Below are positions 48,209 to 57,314 of a DNA stretch of 64,000 bases, piece by piece. Origin of the DNA: Actinomycetospora lemnae. GTDB lineage: Bacteria > Actinomycetota > Actinomycetes > Mycobacteriales > Pseudonocardiaceae. The position numbers and the translations under genes were made by a program. The notes below the pieces were generated by a model, which did not search any database, was not told the DNA's origin, and saw only the letters and a list, made by a program, of their open reading frames with translations. The stretch spans positions 480,653 to 544,652 of the forward strand of contig NZ_JAQZAO010000003.1 in the NCBI RefSeq assembly GCF_028737315.1, read 5' to 3'. The stretch's first letter is position 1, and each line of letters opens with the position of its first letter.

Positions 48209-49303
48209 TCAGGCGAAGGTGCGGTCCGGCGGCGCCACGTCCTGGTCCATCGTCGAGCGCCGCTGCTCGAGGCGCTCGCGCTGCGGGACGACGATGTGCG
48301 CCGGGTCGTTGGCCGACGCGATGCCCGCGTCGAACACGCCGAACCGCGTCAGCGCCGAGCCCGCCATGAGCGCGAGCCCCGACAGCGCCGCCGACCAGCG
48401 CTTCTTCCGGCCCAGCACCGTCCCGACGGCGCCCGCGGCCAGGCACGCCTTCGACGCGCGCATCAGCGTGTGCGCCCGGCCCTTCTGGTACACGTCGCCG
48501 AGCAGCCCCAGCTGGCGCTCCATCACCTCGCCCGCGGCGAGCTCCACCGCGGCGCCCGCGACGGCCAGCCGCGCGGCCGGCACGTTGTCGCGCACCGACG
48601 CCCCGACCAGCCCCATGCCGCCGCCGGCCGCCGCGGCACTGCCGGCGAACACGATCGGCAGGTGGCGGTGCGCCTCGTGCCAGGTCGGCACGGCGGTGTT
48701 GGAGAACAGCACCGCGGTGTAGGTGCCCAGGGCCGGGCCGATCACCGCCGACGCGGCGCCCGAGGCGTTGCCCGCGCGCCGCAGCAGCCGGGCGAGGCCG
48801 GTCGCGCCCCGGCGGCGCAGGACGGGCTCGGCCACCTCGGCCGCCGCCGTCGCCGCGGCGAACGTCGCGAACGGCGAGAGGATCCAGGTGCCCACCGAGA
48901 GCGGCGACGTCGGCTTGAACACCCGCAGCATGTGCAGGAACCGCGCCGGACGGTGCAGGTCGTGGATGAGGAAGACGGTGCCGCCGATCGCGCCGCCGGC
49001 CGCCGCGAACCGTCCCGTCCGCCGCAGCGTGGGCCGGTCCGTCGCCCCGCCGAGCGCGCCGAGCCCCGCCGAGGTCGCGGCGAGCCCGCCGAGGAAGAGG
49101 TACAGCGGGACGTCCGGGTTCTTCCACACGGGCGCCTTGATGATCGGGCGCCCGTAGTACGAGCGGAACTCGGCCTCGGGGACCTGCAGCTGCTCGCCCT
49201 TGCGGCCCCGCCCGCGGCGCTTCTCGCTGCCCCGGTCGTTCGCCCGGCCCTCGGCGTGTCCGAATCGCTCGGGCAGCTCGGTGTTGGCGTCGTGTCCCGT
49301 CAC
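48209..49303 (-). CDS. NrfD/PsrC-like membrane anchor of formate dehydrogenase
   Basis: A 364-residue integral membrane protein of the NrfD family. After a 65-residue polar N terminus (with VPEAEFRSYYGRPIIKAPVWK) come about eight helices, including VPLYLFLGGLAATSAGLGALGG, FLIHDLHRPARFLHMLRVFKPTSPLSVGTWIL, and TYTAVLFSNTAVPTWHEAHRHLPIVFAGSAAA. It binds the quinone and connects FdhB iron-sulfur clusters to the menaquinone pool. GTG start overlaps the fdhB stop. In E. coli FDH-N a different, haem-b subunit (FdnI) does this job. Confidence 0.93.
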   Translation of the reverse strand: MTGHDANTELPERFGHAEGRANDRGSEKRRGRGRKGEQLQVPEAEFRSYYGRPIIKAPVWKNPDVPLYLFLGGLAATSAGLGALGGATDRPTLRRTGRFAAAGGAIGGTVFLIHDLHRPARFLHMLRVFKPTSPLSVGTWILSPFATFAAATAAAEVAEPVLRRRGATGLARLLRRAGNASGAASAVIGPALGTYTAVLFSNTAVPTWHEAHRHLPIVFAGSAAAAGGGMGLVGASVRDNVPAARLAVAGAAVELAAGEVMERQLGLLGDVYQKGRAHTLMRASKACLAAGAVGTVLGRKKRWSAALSGLALMAGSALTRFGVFDAGIASANDPAHIVVPQRERLEQRRSTMDQDVAPPDRTFA

Positions 49304-50379
49304 TTGCGACCTCCCCAGAACGCCGCGACGACCGCCGCGCCCAGGCCGACCGCCGTGAGCGCCGCGTTGCGCCACATCTCGGGCAGGTCGCGCGTGGTGA
49401 CGATCGGGTCCGGCGGCAGGCCGTAGACCTCCGGCTCGTCGAGCAGCAGGAAGAACGCCCCGTCGCCGCCGACCCCGTCGTCGGGGTCGCGCCCGTACAG
49501 GCGGGCCTCCTGCACGCCGCGCCCGTGCAGCTCGGCGAGCCGGGCGTCGGCGGCGGCCTGGAGCTCGTCGAGGTCGCCGAACTGGATCGAGTTCGTCGGG
49601 CATGCCTTCGCGCAGGCCGGCTCGAGGCCCTCGCCGAGCCGGTCGTAGCACAGCGTGCACTTGTGGGCGCCGCCGTCGGACTCGCGGACGTCGATGACGC
49701 CGTACGGGCAGGACGGGACGCAGTAGCCGCACCCGTTGCAGATGTCGTCCTGCACGACGACCGTGCCGTACTCGGTGCGGAAGAGCGCGCCGGTCGGGCA
49801 GACGTCGAGGCAGCCGGCGTGCGTGCAGTGCTTGCAGACGTCCGACGACATGAGCCAGCGCACGTCGCGCTCGTCGTCGGGGGTCTGCTGGCCGTGCGCG
49901 CCGCCGTCGGGCAGCAGGGCGAGCAGGTCGACCGTGCCGCCGTCGGGGGGCGCCGTCGCGGCGTCCCGGGGCGTGTGGCCGTTGCCCCCGCCGTGCACCG
50001 CGGGCAGGCCGTCGGGGAGGAAGCCGGTCTGCTGACCACCGACCTGGCCACCGTGCGCCGGCGTCGCCGTCCCGTGCGGCCGGACGTCCTCGATGAACGC
50101 CACGTGCCGCCACGAGGAGGCGCCGAGGTCACCGGTGTTGTCGTACGACATCCCGGTCAGGCGGTAGAGATCGGAGGCGTCGGTGCCGTCGTCGGGCACC
50201 AGGTTCCACTCCTTGCACGCCACCTCGCAGGCCTTGCAGCCGATGCACACCGAGGTGTCGGTGAAGAAGCCGACCCGCTTGGGATGGTCCCCCGACCAGC
50301 CCGCGTCCGTCGACGGGTCGGGCAGCGGGCCCGACAGCGACGGCGCGGTCCCGGAGAACGCGTCGAAGAGGTTGGTCAC
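49300..50379 (-). CDS. fdhB: Formate dehydrogenase iron-sulfur subunit
   Basis: A 359-residue protein with four ferredoxin-type [4Fe-4S] sites: CIGCKACEVACKEWN (about residue 44), CKHCTHAGCLDVCPTGAL, CNGCGYCVPSCPYGV, and CTLCYDRLGEGLEPACAKACP. A C-terminal hydrophobic helix (about 335-355) may anchor it. It passes electrons from FdhA to the NrfD-type subunit. GTG start overlaps the fdhA stop (TAGTG). Overall like HybA/FdhB of selenocysteine formate dehydrogenases. A Gly/His/Pro-rich insert (roughly residues 105-165) is unusual. Confidence 0.95.
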   Translation of the reverse strand: MTNLFDAFSGTAPSLSGPLPDPSTDAGWSGDHPKRVGFFTDTSVCIGCKACEVACKEWNLVPDDGTDASDLYRLTGMSYDNTGDLGASSWRHVAFIEDVRPHGTATPAHGGQVGGQQTGFLPDGLPAVHGGGNGHTPRDAATAPPDGGTVDLLALLPDGGAHGQQTPDDERDVRWLMSSDVCKHCTHAGCLDVCPTGALFRTEYGTVVVQDDICNGCGYCVPSCPYGVIDVRESDGGAHKCTLCYDRLGEGLEPACAKACPTNSIQFGDLDELQAAADARLAELHGRGVQEARLYGRDPDDGVGGDGAFFLLLDEPEVYGLPPDPIVTTRDLPEMWRNAALTAVGLGAAVVAAFWGGRK

Positions 50380-53300
50380 TAGCGGGTACCTCCCGGCTCC
50401 ACCCCGGCCTTGCGCCGGTGGGACTCGACGAACTCGAGCAGCGCGGGTCCGCGGGGTCGACGCCCGGGCTGGATGTCGCAGGTGGCCACCTTCGACTCCT
50501 GGATGTGGACGTTGGGGTCCATGACGACGCCGAGCAGGTCGTTCGCCGGGTCGCCGTGGGACAGGCCGTTGGACCCCCAGTGGTAGGGCAGTCCGATCTG
50601 GTGCACCACGTGGTCCCCGATGCGCAACGGCTTCATGCGCTCGGTCACGACGACGCGGGCCTCGATCGCGGTCCGCGCCGAGATCAGCGTCGCCCACCCC
50701 AGGTGCTCGAGGCCCCGCTCACGGGCCAGGGCGGGGGAGACCTCGCAGAAGAACTCCGGCTGGAGCTCCGAGAGGTAGCCGAGGAACCGGCTCATGCCGC
50801 CCGCGGTGTGGTGCTCGGTGAGCCGGTAGGTCAGGAAGACGTAGGGATACGTCTCCGACATGGCCGGGTTGAGCCGGTTCCATGCGCGGTCGATGTCCTC
50901 GCGCGCCGGGTTGTCCTGCTGGTCGTGCAGCAGGTTGGCCACCGGCGACTCGACGGGCTCGTAGTGCGTGGGCATCGGGCCGTCCGCGAGCCCGGTCGGC
51001 GCGTAGAGCCACGCCTTCCCGTCGGCCTGCATGATGAACGCGTCGGTGCCCGCCAGGGCGTCCTCGCACTGCGCGCCCTCGGGGGGCCGGTACGACGGCG
51101 GCTTGGTGGCCTCGAAGTCGGGGATGTCGTGGCCGGTCCAGGAGCCCTGCTCGGAGTCCCACCACACGTACGCCTTGCGCTCGCTCCACGGCTTGCCGTC
51201 GGCGTCGGCCGACGCGCGGTTGTAGAGCGTGCGGCGGTTGGCCGGCCACGCCCAGCCCCACTCGGCGGCGACCCAGTCCTGCTCGGAGCCGGGCTTGCGC
51301 CGGTCGGCCTGGTTGATCCCGTCCTTGTAGACGCCGGTGTAGATCCAGCAGCCGCCCGACGTGGACCCGTCGGCCTTCATCTGCGTGTAGCTCGACAGGT
51401 GGTTGCCGTCGGCGTCGAAGCCGTTGATCTCGGCCAGCACCGACTCCGGGTCCGGCTCGTCGTGCACCCCGAACGTCGGGTAGTCCCACGTGAGGTCGAG
51501 CAGGGGACGGTCGCGCTCGTCGGTCGACCCGGCGAGCTTCTCCCGGATCCTGCGGCCGAGGTGGAAGTAGAAGTGCAGCTCGGAGCGCGCGTCGCCCGGC
51601 GGGTGCACCGCCTCGCGGCGCCACTGCAGCAGCCGCTGCGTGTTGGTGAACGTGCCGGACTTCTCGGTGTGGTTCGCGCACGGCAGGAAGAAGACCTCGG
51701 TACCGATGTCCTCGGTGCGCAGCTCACCGGTCTCGATCTCCGGGCCGTCCTTCCAGAACGACGCCGACTCGATCATCTGCATGTCCCGGACGACGAGCCA
51801 CTCGAGGTTCGCGAGCCCGAGGCGCTGCATCTTGCCGTTGGCGTGCCCGACCGCCGGGTTCTCGCCGACGAGGAAGTAGCCGAACGTCTTCTTGTCGATC
51901 TGGTCGCGGACGATGCCGTACGTGCCGTGGTTGCCGGTCAACCGCGGCAGGTAGTCGAACGCGAAGTCGTTCTCCGGCGTCGCCGCGTCGCCCCACCACG
52001 CCTTGAGCAGGCTGACCAGGTAGGCGTCCATGTGGCCCCAGAACCCGGTCTTCGCGGCGTCCGCGTCGAGGAAGCTCTGCAGATCCTCGTGCAGGTGCGC
52101 GTTGGGCATGGGGATGTAGCCCGGCAGCAGGTCGTAGAGCGTCGGGATGTCCGTCGAGCCCTGGATGGACGCGTGACCGCGCAGCGCGAGGATGCCACCG
52201 CCGGGACGCCCCATGTTGCCCAGCAGCGTCTGCAGGACCGCCGCCGCGCGGATGTACTGCGCGCCGACGGTGTGGTGGGTCCAGCCCACCGAGTACACCC
52301 ACGCCGTCGTGCGCTCGCGACCGGAGTTCCTCGTGATCGCGCGGGCGACCTCCAGGAACTGCGCCGTGGACATCCCGCACACCGACGCGACCGCCTCGGG
52401 CGTGTAGCGCGCGTAGTGCCGCTTGAGCACCTGGTACACGCACCGCGGGTGCTGCAGCGTGTCGTCGCGCTCGGGCGCCGCCGGCGCGTGCGCCGCCTCG
52501 CCCGCACCTCCACCGGTGTCGGCCGCGTGCGCGGCGTGGTGCTCGCGCAGCTCGGGCTCCCAGTGGTCGCGCTGCCCGGCGGCGGGCGCCTCGTAGACCC
52601 CGCCCTCCATCTGCCACGAGATCGGGTCGTAGCGCCCGGTCTCGGGGTCGTAGCCGGAGAACAGGCCGCTCACGTCGCCGTCGACGAAGTCCTCACCGAC
52701 GATCTCGGCGGCGTTGGTGAACGTCGTGACGTACTCGCGGAAGTCGAGCTCGTTGTCCAGCACGTAGTGGATGAGCCCGCCGAGGAACGCGATGTCCGCG
52801 CCCGCCCGGAACGGCACGTGCAGGTCGGCCACCGCGCTGGTGCGGGTGAAGCGCGGGTCGACGTGGATGACGGTGGCCCCGCGCTTCTTGGCCTCCATCA
52901 CCCACTGGAAGCCCACCGGGTGGGCCTCCGCCATGTTCGAGCCCTCGATGACGATGCAGTCCGCGTGCTGCAGGTCCTGCTGGAAGTTCGAGGCGCCGCC
53001 ACGACCGAAGCTGGTCCCCAGACCGGGGACGGTGGCGCTGTGTCAAATGCGCGCCTGGTTCTCCACCTGGATCGCGCCGAGCGCCATGAACAGCTTCTTG
53101 ATGAGGTAGTTCTCCTCGTTGTCCAGCGTCGCCCCACCCAGGCTCGAGAACCCGAGCGTGCGCCGCAGGACGCGGCCGTCGTCGTCGGTGTCCTGCCAGC
53201 CCTTGCGGCGGGCGTCGATGACGCGGTCGGCGATCATGTCGACCGCCGTGTCGAGGTCGAGGTCCTCCCACTCGGTGCCGTACGGCCGCCGGTAGCGCAC

Positions 53301-53612
53301 GGTCGTCACGCGCGTCGGGGAGGTCACCAGCGACGTCGACGCGGACCCCTTCGGGCACAGGCGCCCGCGGGAGACCGGAGAGTCCGGGTCGCCCTCGATC
53401 TGCGTGACGCGCCCGTCGCGCACGTAGACGTTCTGGCCGCAGCCGACGGCGCAGTACGGGCAGACCGACTTGACGACCTCGTCGGCGTCCGCGGTCCGTG
53501 GCCCGAGGGCCTGCGTGCGGGGGCTCTGCACGGCAGCGCCGCGCCCGAGCGGGTCGGGGCCGGTGGCCTGCCGGAACATCGGCCACTCACCGAGCCAGGT
53601 GCGGGCACCCAC
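50379..53612 (-). CDS. fdhA: Formate dehydrogenase catalytic subunit, selenoprotein (in-frame UGA)
   Basis: A 1077-residue molybdopterin enzyme read through a TGA (complement of 53043-53045) as Sec190 in QARI-U-HSATVPGLG, the FDH active-site motif. Before it: CPYCAVGCGQNV and RGRLCPKG (Cys51, 54, 58, 86) for the N-terminal [4Fe-4S] cluster. After it: SNMAEAHPVGFQW and the MGD-binding domains to the TAG at 50379-50381. No Tat twin-Arg is seen, so the enzyme should face the cytoplasm. GTG 53612 follows an AGGGGGA box, 33 nt after the encoded CCA of tRNA-Sec. A conventional caller splits this gene at the UGA. Confidence 0.96.
53014..53030 (-). promoter_or_regulatory. Bacterial SECIS hairpin of fdhA
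   Basis: On the minus strand, GTCCCC-GGTCT-GGGGAC: a 6-bp perfect stem with the loop GGUCU, beginning 12 nt after the UGA codon. This is the loop sequence of the E. coli fdhF SECIS, and the spacing is close to that element. It lies in the coding region and encodes part of VPGLGT. Confidence 0.92.
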
Positions 53613-53645
53613 GTGTCGGTCCCCCTGGTGTCGAGGAGATGTGGT

Positions 53646-53744
53646 GGTTGGCGGAGGCGGACGGGAATCGAACCCGCCTGGCCGAGATGCTCGGCCACTA
53701 CGGTGTTGAAGACCGCGGGGCCCACCAGGAACCCTGACGCCTCC
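53646..53744 (-). tRNA. selC: tRNA-Sec (UCA anticodon), with encoded CCA
   Basis: About 96 nt plus CCA on the minus strand. Acceptor GGAGGCG pairs with CGCCTCC; anticodon stem-loop GGT-CTTCAAC-ACC gives TCA. The long variable arm TGGCCGAG/CTCGGCCA (8 bp) and a CGGGTTCGATTCCCG T arm are as expected for tRNA-Sec. The 3' CCA is encoded (53646-53648). It lies 33 nt upstream of the fdhA GTG on the same strand, so it can be cut from the fdh operon transcript. Confidence 0.95.
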
Positions 53745-53844
53745 GCGGAGCAGCCTAGGTCGGGGTCCCCGGGCACGCAGGTCGGGGCACCGCGGACACG
53801 CGAGCAGGTTCGGCGCGCCGCCCCGTCGGGGAACAGGGCCGGGC

Positions 53845-53922
53845 ATGTGGACGGCGAGCGACACCCGGCTGGTGGTGACGGCCTCGGCCGTCGTGGTGCT
53901 CCTCGCGGGCCTCGTGCTGTGA
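53845..53922 (+). CDS. Possible 25-residue single-helix membrane peptide upstream of the kinase gene
   Basis: ATG at 53845 opens MWTASDTRLVVTASAVVVLLAGLVL and stops at TGA 53920-53922, overlapping the GTG of the FGGY kinase (GTGA). The last 17 residues are hydrophobic, fit for one membrane helix. It may be a real small protein that couples translation, or just a leader ORF. Its ribosome site is weak. Confidence 0.35.
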   Translation: MWTASDTRLVVTASAVVVLLAGLVL

Positions 53923-55403
53923 GCGCCGACGTCACCGGAGACCTCGTCCTCGGCGTCGACATCGGCACCACGGCCACCAAGGCCGTCGCGTTCTCGCCCG
54001 ACGGTGCCGACCACGGGACCGGCGAGGCGCCCCACCACCTCGACGAGCCCGAGCCGGGCGCCGCCGTCCAGGACCCCGAGGCGGTCTACGAGGCGGTCGG
54101 CGACGCGATCCGGGACGCGCTCGCCGGGATCGACCCCGCCCAGGTGGCGGCCCTGTCGTTCAGCTCGGCCATGCACGGGCTGCTCGCCCTCGACGACCGC
54201 GCCGACCCCCTCGGACCGCTCATCACCTGGGCCGACAGCCGGGCGAGCGCCGTCGCCCGCGAGCTGCGCGCCCGGGACGGCGCCCTGGACCTGCACCGCC
54301 GCACCGGCACGCCCGTGCACCCGATGAGCCCGCTGGTCAAGCTCGCCTGGTTGCGCCGCGCACGCCCGAGCCTGCACGCCGCGGCGCACACGTGGGGAGG
54401 GATGAAGGAGCTCGTGCTGGCCCGCGCCGCCGGCGCCCGCGTCGCCGACACCTCGTGCGCCTCGGGCACCGGGCTCCTCGACGTCGCCTCCGGCACCTGG
54501 GACCCCGAGGCCCTCGACATCGCCGGCATCACCCCCGCCCTGCTGGGCGAGCCGGTCGCGCCCACCGCCGTCGTCGGGCGGCTGCGCGAGACCGGCTGGG
54601 GCCTGCCCGCCGGCGTGCCCGTGGTGGCGGGCGGCGCGGACGGCCCGATGGCCAACCTCGGGGTCGGCGCCGTGCGGCCCGGGGTCGCGGCCTGCTCGAT
54701 CGGCACGAGCGGCGCCCTGCGCGTCACCGTCGAGCGGCCCGCCGTCGACCCCCGCGGCCGCGTGTTCTGCTACGACCTCACCGACGACCGCTGGGTGGTC
54801 GGCGGCGCCATCACGAACGGCGGGCTCGTGCTCGACTGGGCCCACGAGACGCTCGGCGAGGACATCGACCACCTCCTCGCGGCGGCGGCGGAGGTGCCGG
54901 CGGGCGCCGACGGCCTGCTCGCCCTGCCCCATCTGCTGCCCGAGCGCGCCCCGCACTGGGACGTCGGCGGCGCCGGCGCGCTCGTCGGGCTGCACCGGCG
55001 GCACACGCCCGGGCACGTCGTGCGGGCCCTGCTCGAGGGCGTCTGCCTGCAGCTGCGCCTCGTCCTCGACTCGATGCGCGAGGCCGGGCTCGCGGTGGAC
55101 GAGGTGCGCGCCACCGGCGGCTTCGCCCGCAGCACGCTGTGGCGTCGGCTGCTCACCGACGTCCTCGACCTGCCCGTCGGCTTCCCGACCGTCGACCAGG
55201 GCTCCGCCTTCGGCGCGGCGCTGCTCGGGATGCAGGGCGTCGGCCTGCTCCCGCCCGGCCCCGACGCGCTCGTCGACGTCGCCGAGCGCATCCCGCTCGG
55301 CGAGACCCTGCACCCGGGCCCCAACGCCGCCGTCCACGCCGCGCGCCTGCCCCTGTTCGAGCAGGTGCACGACGGGCTGGGCGACGTCATCGCCCGGCTG
55401 TGA
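53919..55403 (+). CDS. FGGY-family carbohydrate kinase (gluconokinase-like)
   Basis: A 494-residue sugar kinase. VLGVDIGTTATKAVAFSPDG is the N-terminal phosphate-binding strand. The central ITWADSRA and LVKLAWLRRARP segments and the C-terminal ATP-site motif VRATGGFARSTLWRRLLTDVLDLPV are typical of gluconokinase/xylulokinase. GADGPMANLGVGAVRPGVAACSIGTSGA is the adenosine motif region. GntK-like is more likely than XylB based on MHGLLALDDR and GGMKEL, but the substrate is not certain. GTG start. It is divergent from tRNA-Sec; the 174-bp space holds both promoters. Confidence 0.88.
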   Translation: MSADVTGDLVLGVDIGTTATKAVAFSPDGADHGTGEAPHHLDEPEPGAAVQDPEAVYEAVGDAIRDALAGIDPAQVAALSFSSAMHGLLALDDRADPLGPLITWADSRASAVARELRARDGALDLHRRTGTPVHPMSPLVKLAWLRRARPSLHAAAHTWGGMKELVLARAAGARVADTSCASGTGLLDVASGTWDPEALDIAGITPALLGEPVAPTAVVGRLRETGWGLPAGVPVVAGGADGPMANLGVGAVRPGVAACSIGTSGALRVTVERPAVDPRGRVFCYDLTDDRWVVGGAITNGGLVLDWAHETLGEDIDHLLAAAAEVPAGADGLLALPHLLPERAPHWDVGGAGALVGLHRRHTPGHVVRALLEGVCLQLRLVLDSMREAGLAVDEVRATGGFARSTLWRRLLTDVLDLPVGFPTVDQGSAFGAALLGMQGVGLLPPGPDALVDVAERIPLGETLHPGPNAAVHAARLPLFEQVHDGLGDVIARL

Positions 55404-56825
55404 TCACTCGTCCGCCGCGTCCGCGACCGCCTCGAGCTCGACCAGCGCCTCCTCGAGGTGGCCGAGCAGGTGCTGCAGGTGCGGCACGGCCCGCCGGTCG
55501 CCCGTGATGCCGATCTCCATGTCGTCGGCGTAGGACATGACCGTGATGTTGAGCGCCTGCCCGTCGAGCGGCACCGAGATCGGGTAGATGCCGCTGAGCT
55601 TCGCGCCCTCCCAGTACAGCGGGTCCTTCGGGCCGGGCACGTTGGAGATGATCAGGTTGAAGCCCTGGTTGATCGCCGACGACCCGGGGACCAGGCCCAG
55701 GCCGATCGGCGCGGCGACGACGGCCGACAGCGCGGCGATCGTCATCGGGTCGCGGCCCTGCAGGTTCTGCTTCGCCGCGAGCCCCGACTGCCGGATCTTC
55801 CTGAGCCGCTCCCCGGGGTCGGGCTCGTTCGTCGCGAGGTTGACGAGGATCGCCCCCAGCGCGTTGCCCGAGCCCGAGTCCTCGAGGGCCACGGGCAGCG
55901 CGGCCACCAGCGGCTTGTCGGGCAGGCCGCCGTGGTCGGAGAGGTAGTGGCGCAGGGCGCCGGCGCTCATGGCGAGCATGACGTCGTTGACCGTCGTGCC
56001 CGTGCGCTCGCGCACCCGCTGGATGCGCTTGAGCGGCCACGACTCGGCGGCGAACCGGCGCGCCCCGGTGATCGGGACGTTGAGCATGGTCGGCGGCGCC
56101 TCGAACGGGAGCGCGAGGTCGTGCTGGACGAGCCCGCGGTAGGCCGAGGACACGAGCGCCGGCCCGACGTTCAGCGACTGCCCGACGCCCTCGGCGAGCG
56201 TGCCCGCGGTGCGCAGCGCGCCGCCGACGTACTCGCGCGCCGACCCGAGCCACCCCGTCGGGGCGGGCGCCTTCTCGCCGACCGGGCGGCTGGCGCGCCC
56301 GGGCCGCGGGTCGACCGCCCAGAACGGCGCCATGTCGCGGCGCTCCGGGTCGGTCGACAGCGCCTTCTCGAGGTGCTTCATCGCGCGCACCCCGTCCATC
56401 ATCGCGTGGTGGATCTTGCTGTAGACCGCGAAGCGGTCGCCCTCCACACCCTCGATGAGGTGGAACTCCCACAGCGGCCGGTGCCGGTCGAGCAGGCTGC
56501 CGTGCAGGCGGGAGACGAGCTCGAGCAGCTCGCGGATGCGGCCCGGGCGGGGCAGCGCGGAGAGCCGGACGTGGTACTCGATGTCGACGTCGTCGTCGTC
56601 CACCCACGACCACTGGCCGAGCGTCGAGAGCCCCCGCGTGGCGCGGCGACGGAACAGCGGCGCCACCTCGACGTCGCCGGAGACGAGCCGTCGGTGCAGG
56701 TCGGCGAGGTAGTCCGGCCCCGCGCCCTCGGGCCGGTCGAAGAGCATCAGCGACCCGACGTGGGTCGGTCGTTCCCTCGACTCCGCGAGCAGGAACATCG
56801 CGTCCCGGAACGACATGGTCGCCAT
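55404..56825 (-). CDS. Wax ester synthase / diacylglycerol acyltransferase (WS/DGAT)
   Basis: A 473-residue member of the bacterial WS/DGAT family, which makes wax esters from fatty alcohol or triacylglycerol from diacylglycerol. The active-site HHxxxDG is HHAMMDG (about 133-139). The second-half PLW-type (RPLWEFHLIEG) and NVPGP (IISNVPGPKDPLYW) motifs are present. ATG 56825 is selected over the long frame to 56933 because GAGGAGG lies just upstream and MATMSFRDAMFLLAESR is the standard start. Convergent with the kinase, with no gap between the stops. Confidence 0.94.
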   Translation of the reverse strand: MATMSFRDAMFLLAESRERPTHVGSLMLFDRPEGAGPDYLADLHRRLVSGDVEVAPLFRRRATRGLSTLGQWSWVDDDDVDIEYHVRLSALPRPGRIRELLELVSRLHGSLLDRHRPLWEFHLIEGVEGDRFAVYSKIHHAMMDGVRAMKHLEKALSTDPERRDMAPFWAVDPRPGRASRPVGEKAPAPTGWLGSAREYVGGALRTAGTLAEGVGQSLNVGPALVSSAYRGLVQHDLALPFEAPPTMLNVPITGARRFAAESWPLKRIQRVRERTGTTVNDVMLAMSAGALRHYLSDHGGLPDKPLVAALPVALEDSGSGNALGAILVNLATNEPDPGERLRKIRQSGLAAKQNLQGRDPMTIAALSAVVAAPIGLGLVPGSSAINQGFNLIISNVPGPKDPLYWEGAKLSGIYPISVPLDGQALNITVMSYADDMEIGITGDRRAVPHLQHLLGHLEEALVELEAVADAADE

Positions 56826-56937
56826 CGACAGCCTCCTCGACCCCCGAGGCGCGCCCGCGTGTGACGGGTGCGCCGATCGTCCGCCAGTGTGACCTACTCG
56901 TGAGTCGGTGTCGCGCGGATCGCACGCGTGCACCGCG

Positions 56938-57279
56938 TCACCCGTCCTCCTCGCGGCGGCGGGCCCGCTTGCCCCGCGCGATCTCGGTGCCCAGGGCGTC
57001 GAGGCGCTGCTCCCACACGTGCCGGAACGTCGCGAGCCACCCGTCGACCTCGCGCAGCCCGGTCGCGTCGACGGAGTAGAGCCGCCGGGTGCCCTCGGCG
57101 CGCACCGTGGCGAGACCGTTCTCGCGCAGCACGCGCAGGTGCTGGGAGACGCCGGGCTGCGAGATGCCGAACTCCGCGCGGATGTGCTCGACCACCGCGC
57201 CGGACGACAGCTCCCCGTCGGCGAGGAGCTCGAGGATCCGGCGGCGCACCGGGTCGCCGAGCACGTCCATGGCGTGCAC
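56938..57279 (-). CDS. ArsR-family transcriptional regulator
   Basis: A 113-residue winged-helix regulator: AMDVLGDPVRRRILELLADGELSSGAVVEHIRAEFGISQPGVSQHLRVLRENGLATVRAEGTRRLYSVD is the ArsR fold, read here in pieces. No metal-site cysteines appear, so it probably senses something other than a metal. It starts GTG 57279 or ATG 57270. It is followed by the WS/DGAT gene and preceded by a glycolipid-binding-domain gene, all on the minus strand. Confidence 0.9.
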   Translation of the reverse strand: MHAMDVLGDPVRRRILELLADGELSSGAVVEHIRAEFGISQPGVSQHLRVLRENGLATVRAEGTRRLYSVDATGLREVDGWLATFRHVWEQRLDALGTEIARGKRARRREEDG

Positions 57280-57314
57280 GACGCGACGATATCAACGACG
57301 GCTGATAGAGGGGC

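Noticed and set aside
53043..53045. In-frame TGA as a disabling mutation that splits fdhA into two pseudogene parts
   Set aside because: The codon is at the conserved Sec position (QARI-U-HSATVPG), a GGUCU SECIS hairpin follows, and selA, selB and selC are in the same operon.
50418..55403. A very long plus-strand open frame (1661 codons) opposite fdhA
   Set aside because: It has no domain, is rich in Arg/Val/His repeats typical of antisense reading of GC-rich genes, and runs through tRNA-Sec. Only its last part, the kinase from 53919, is real.
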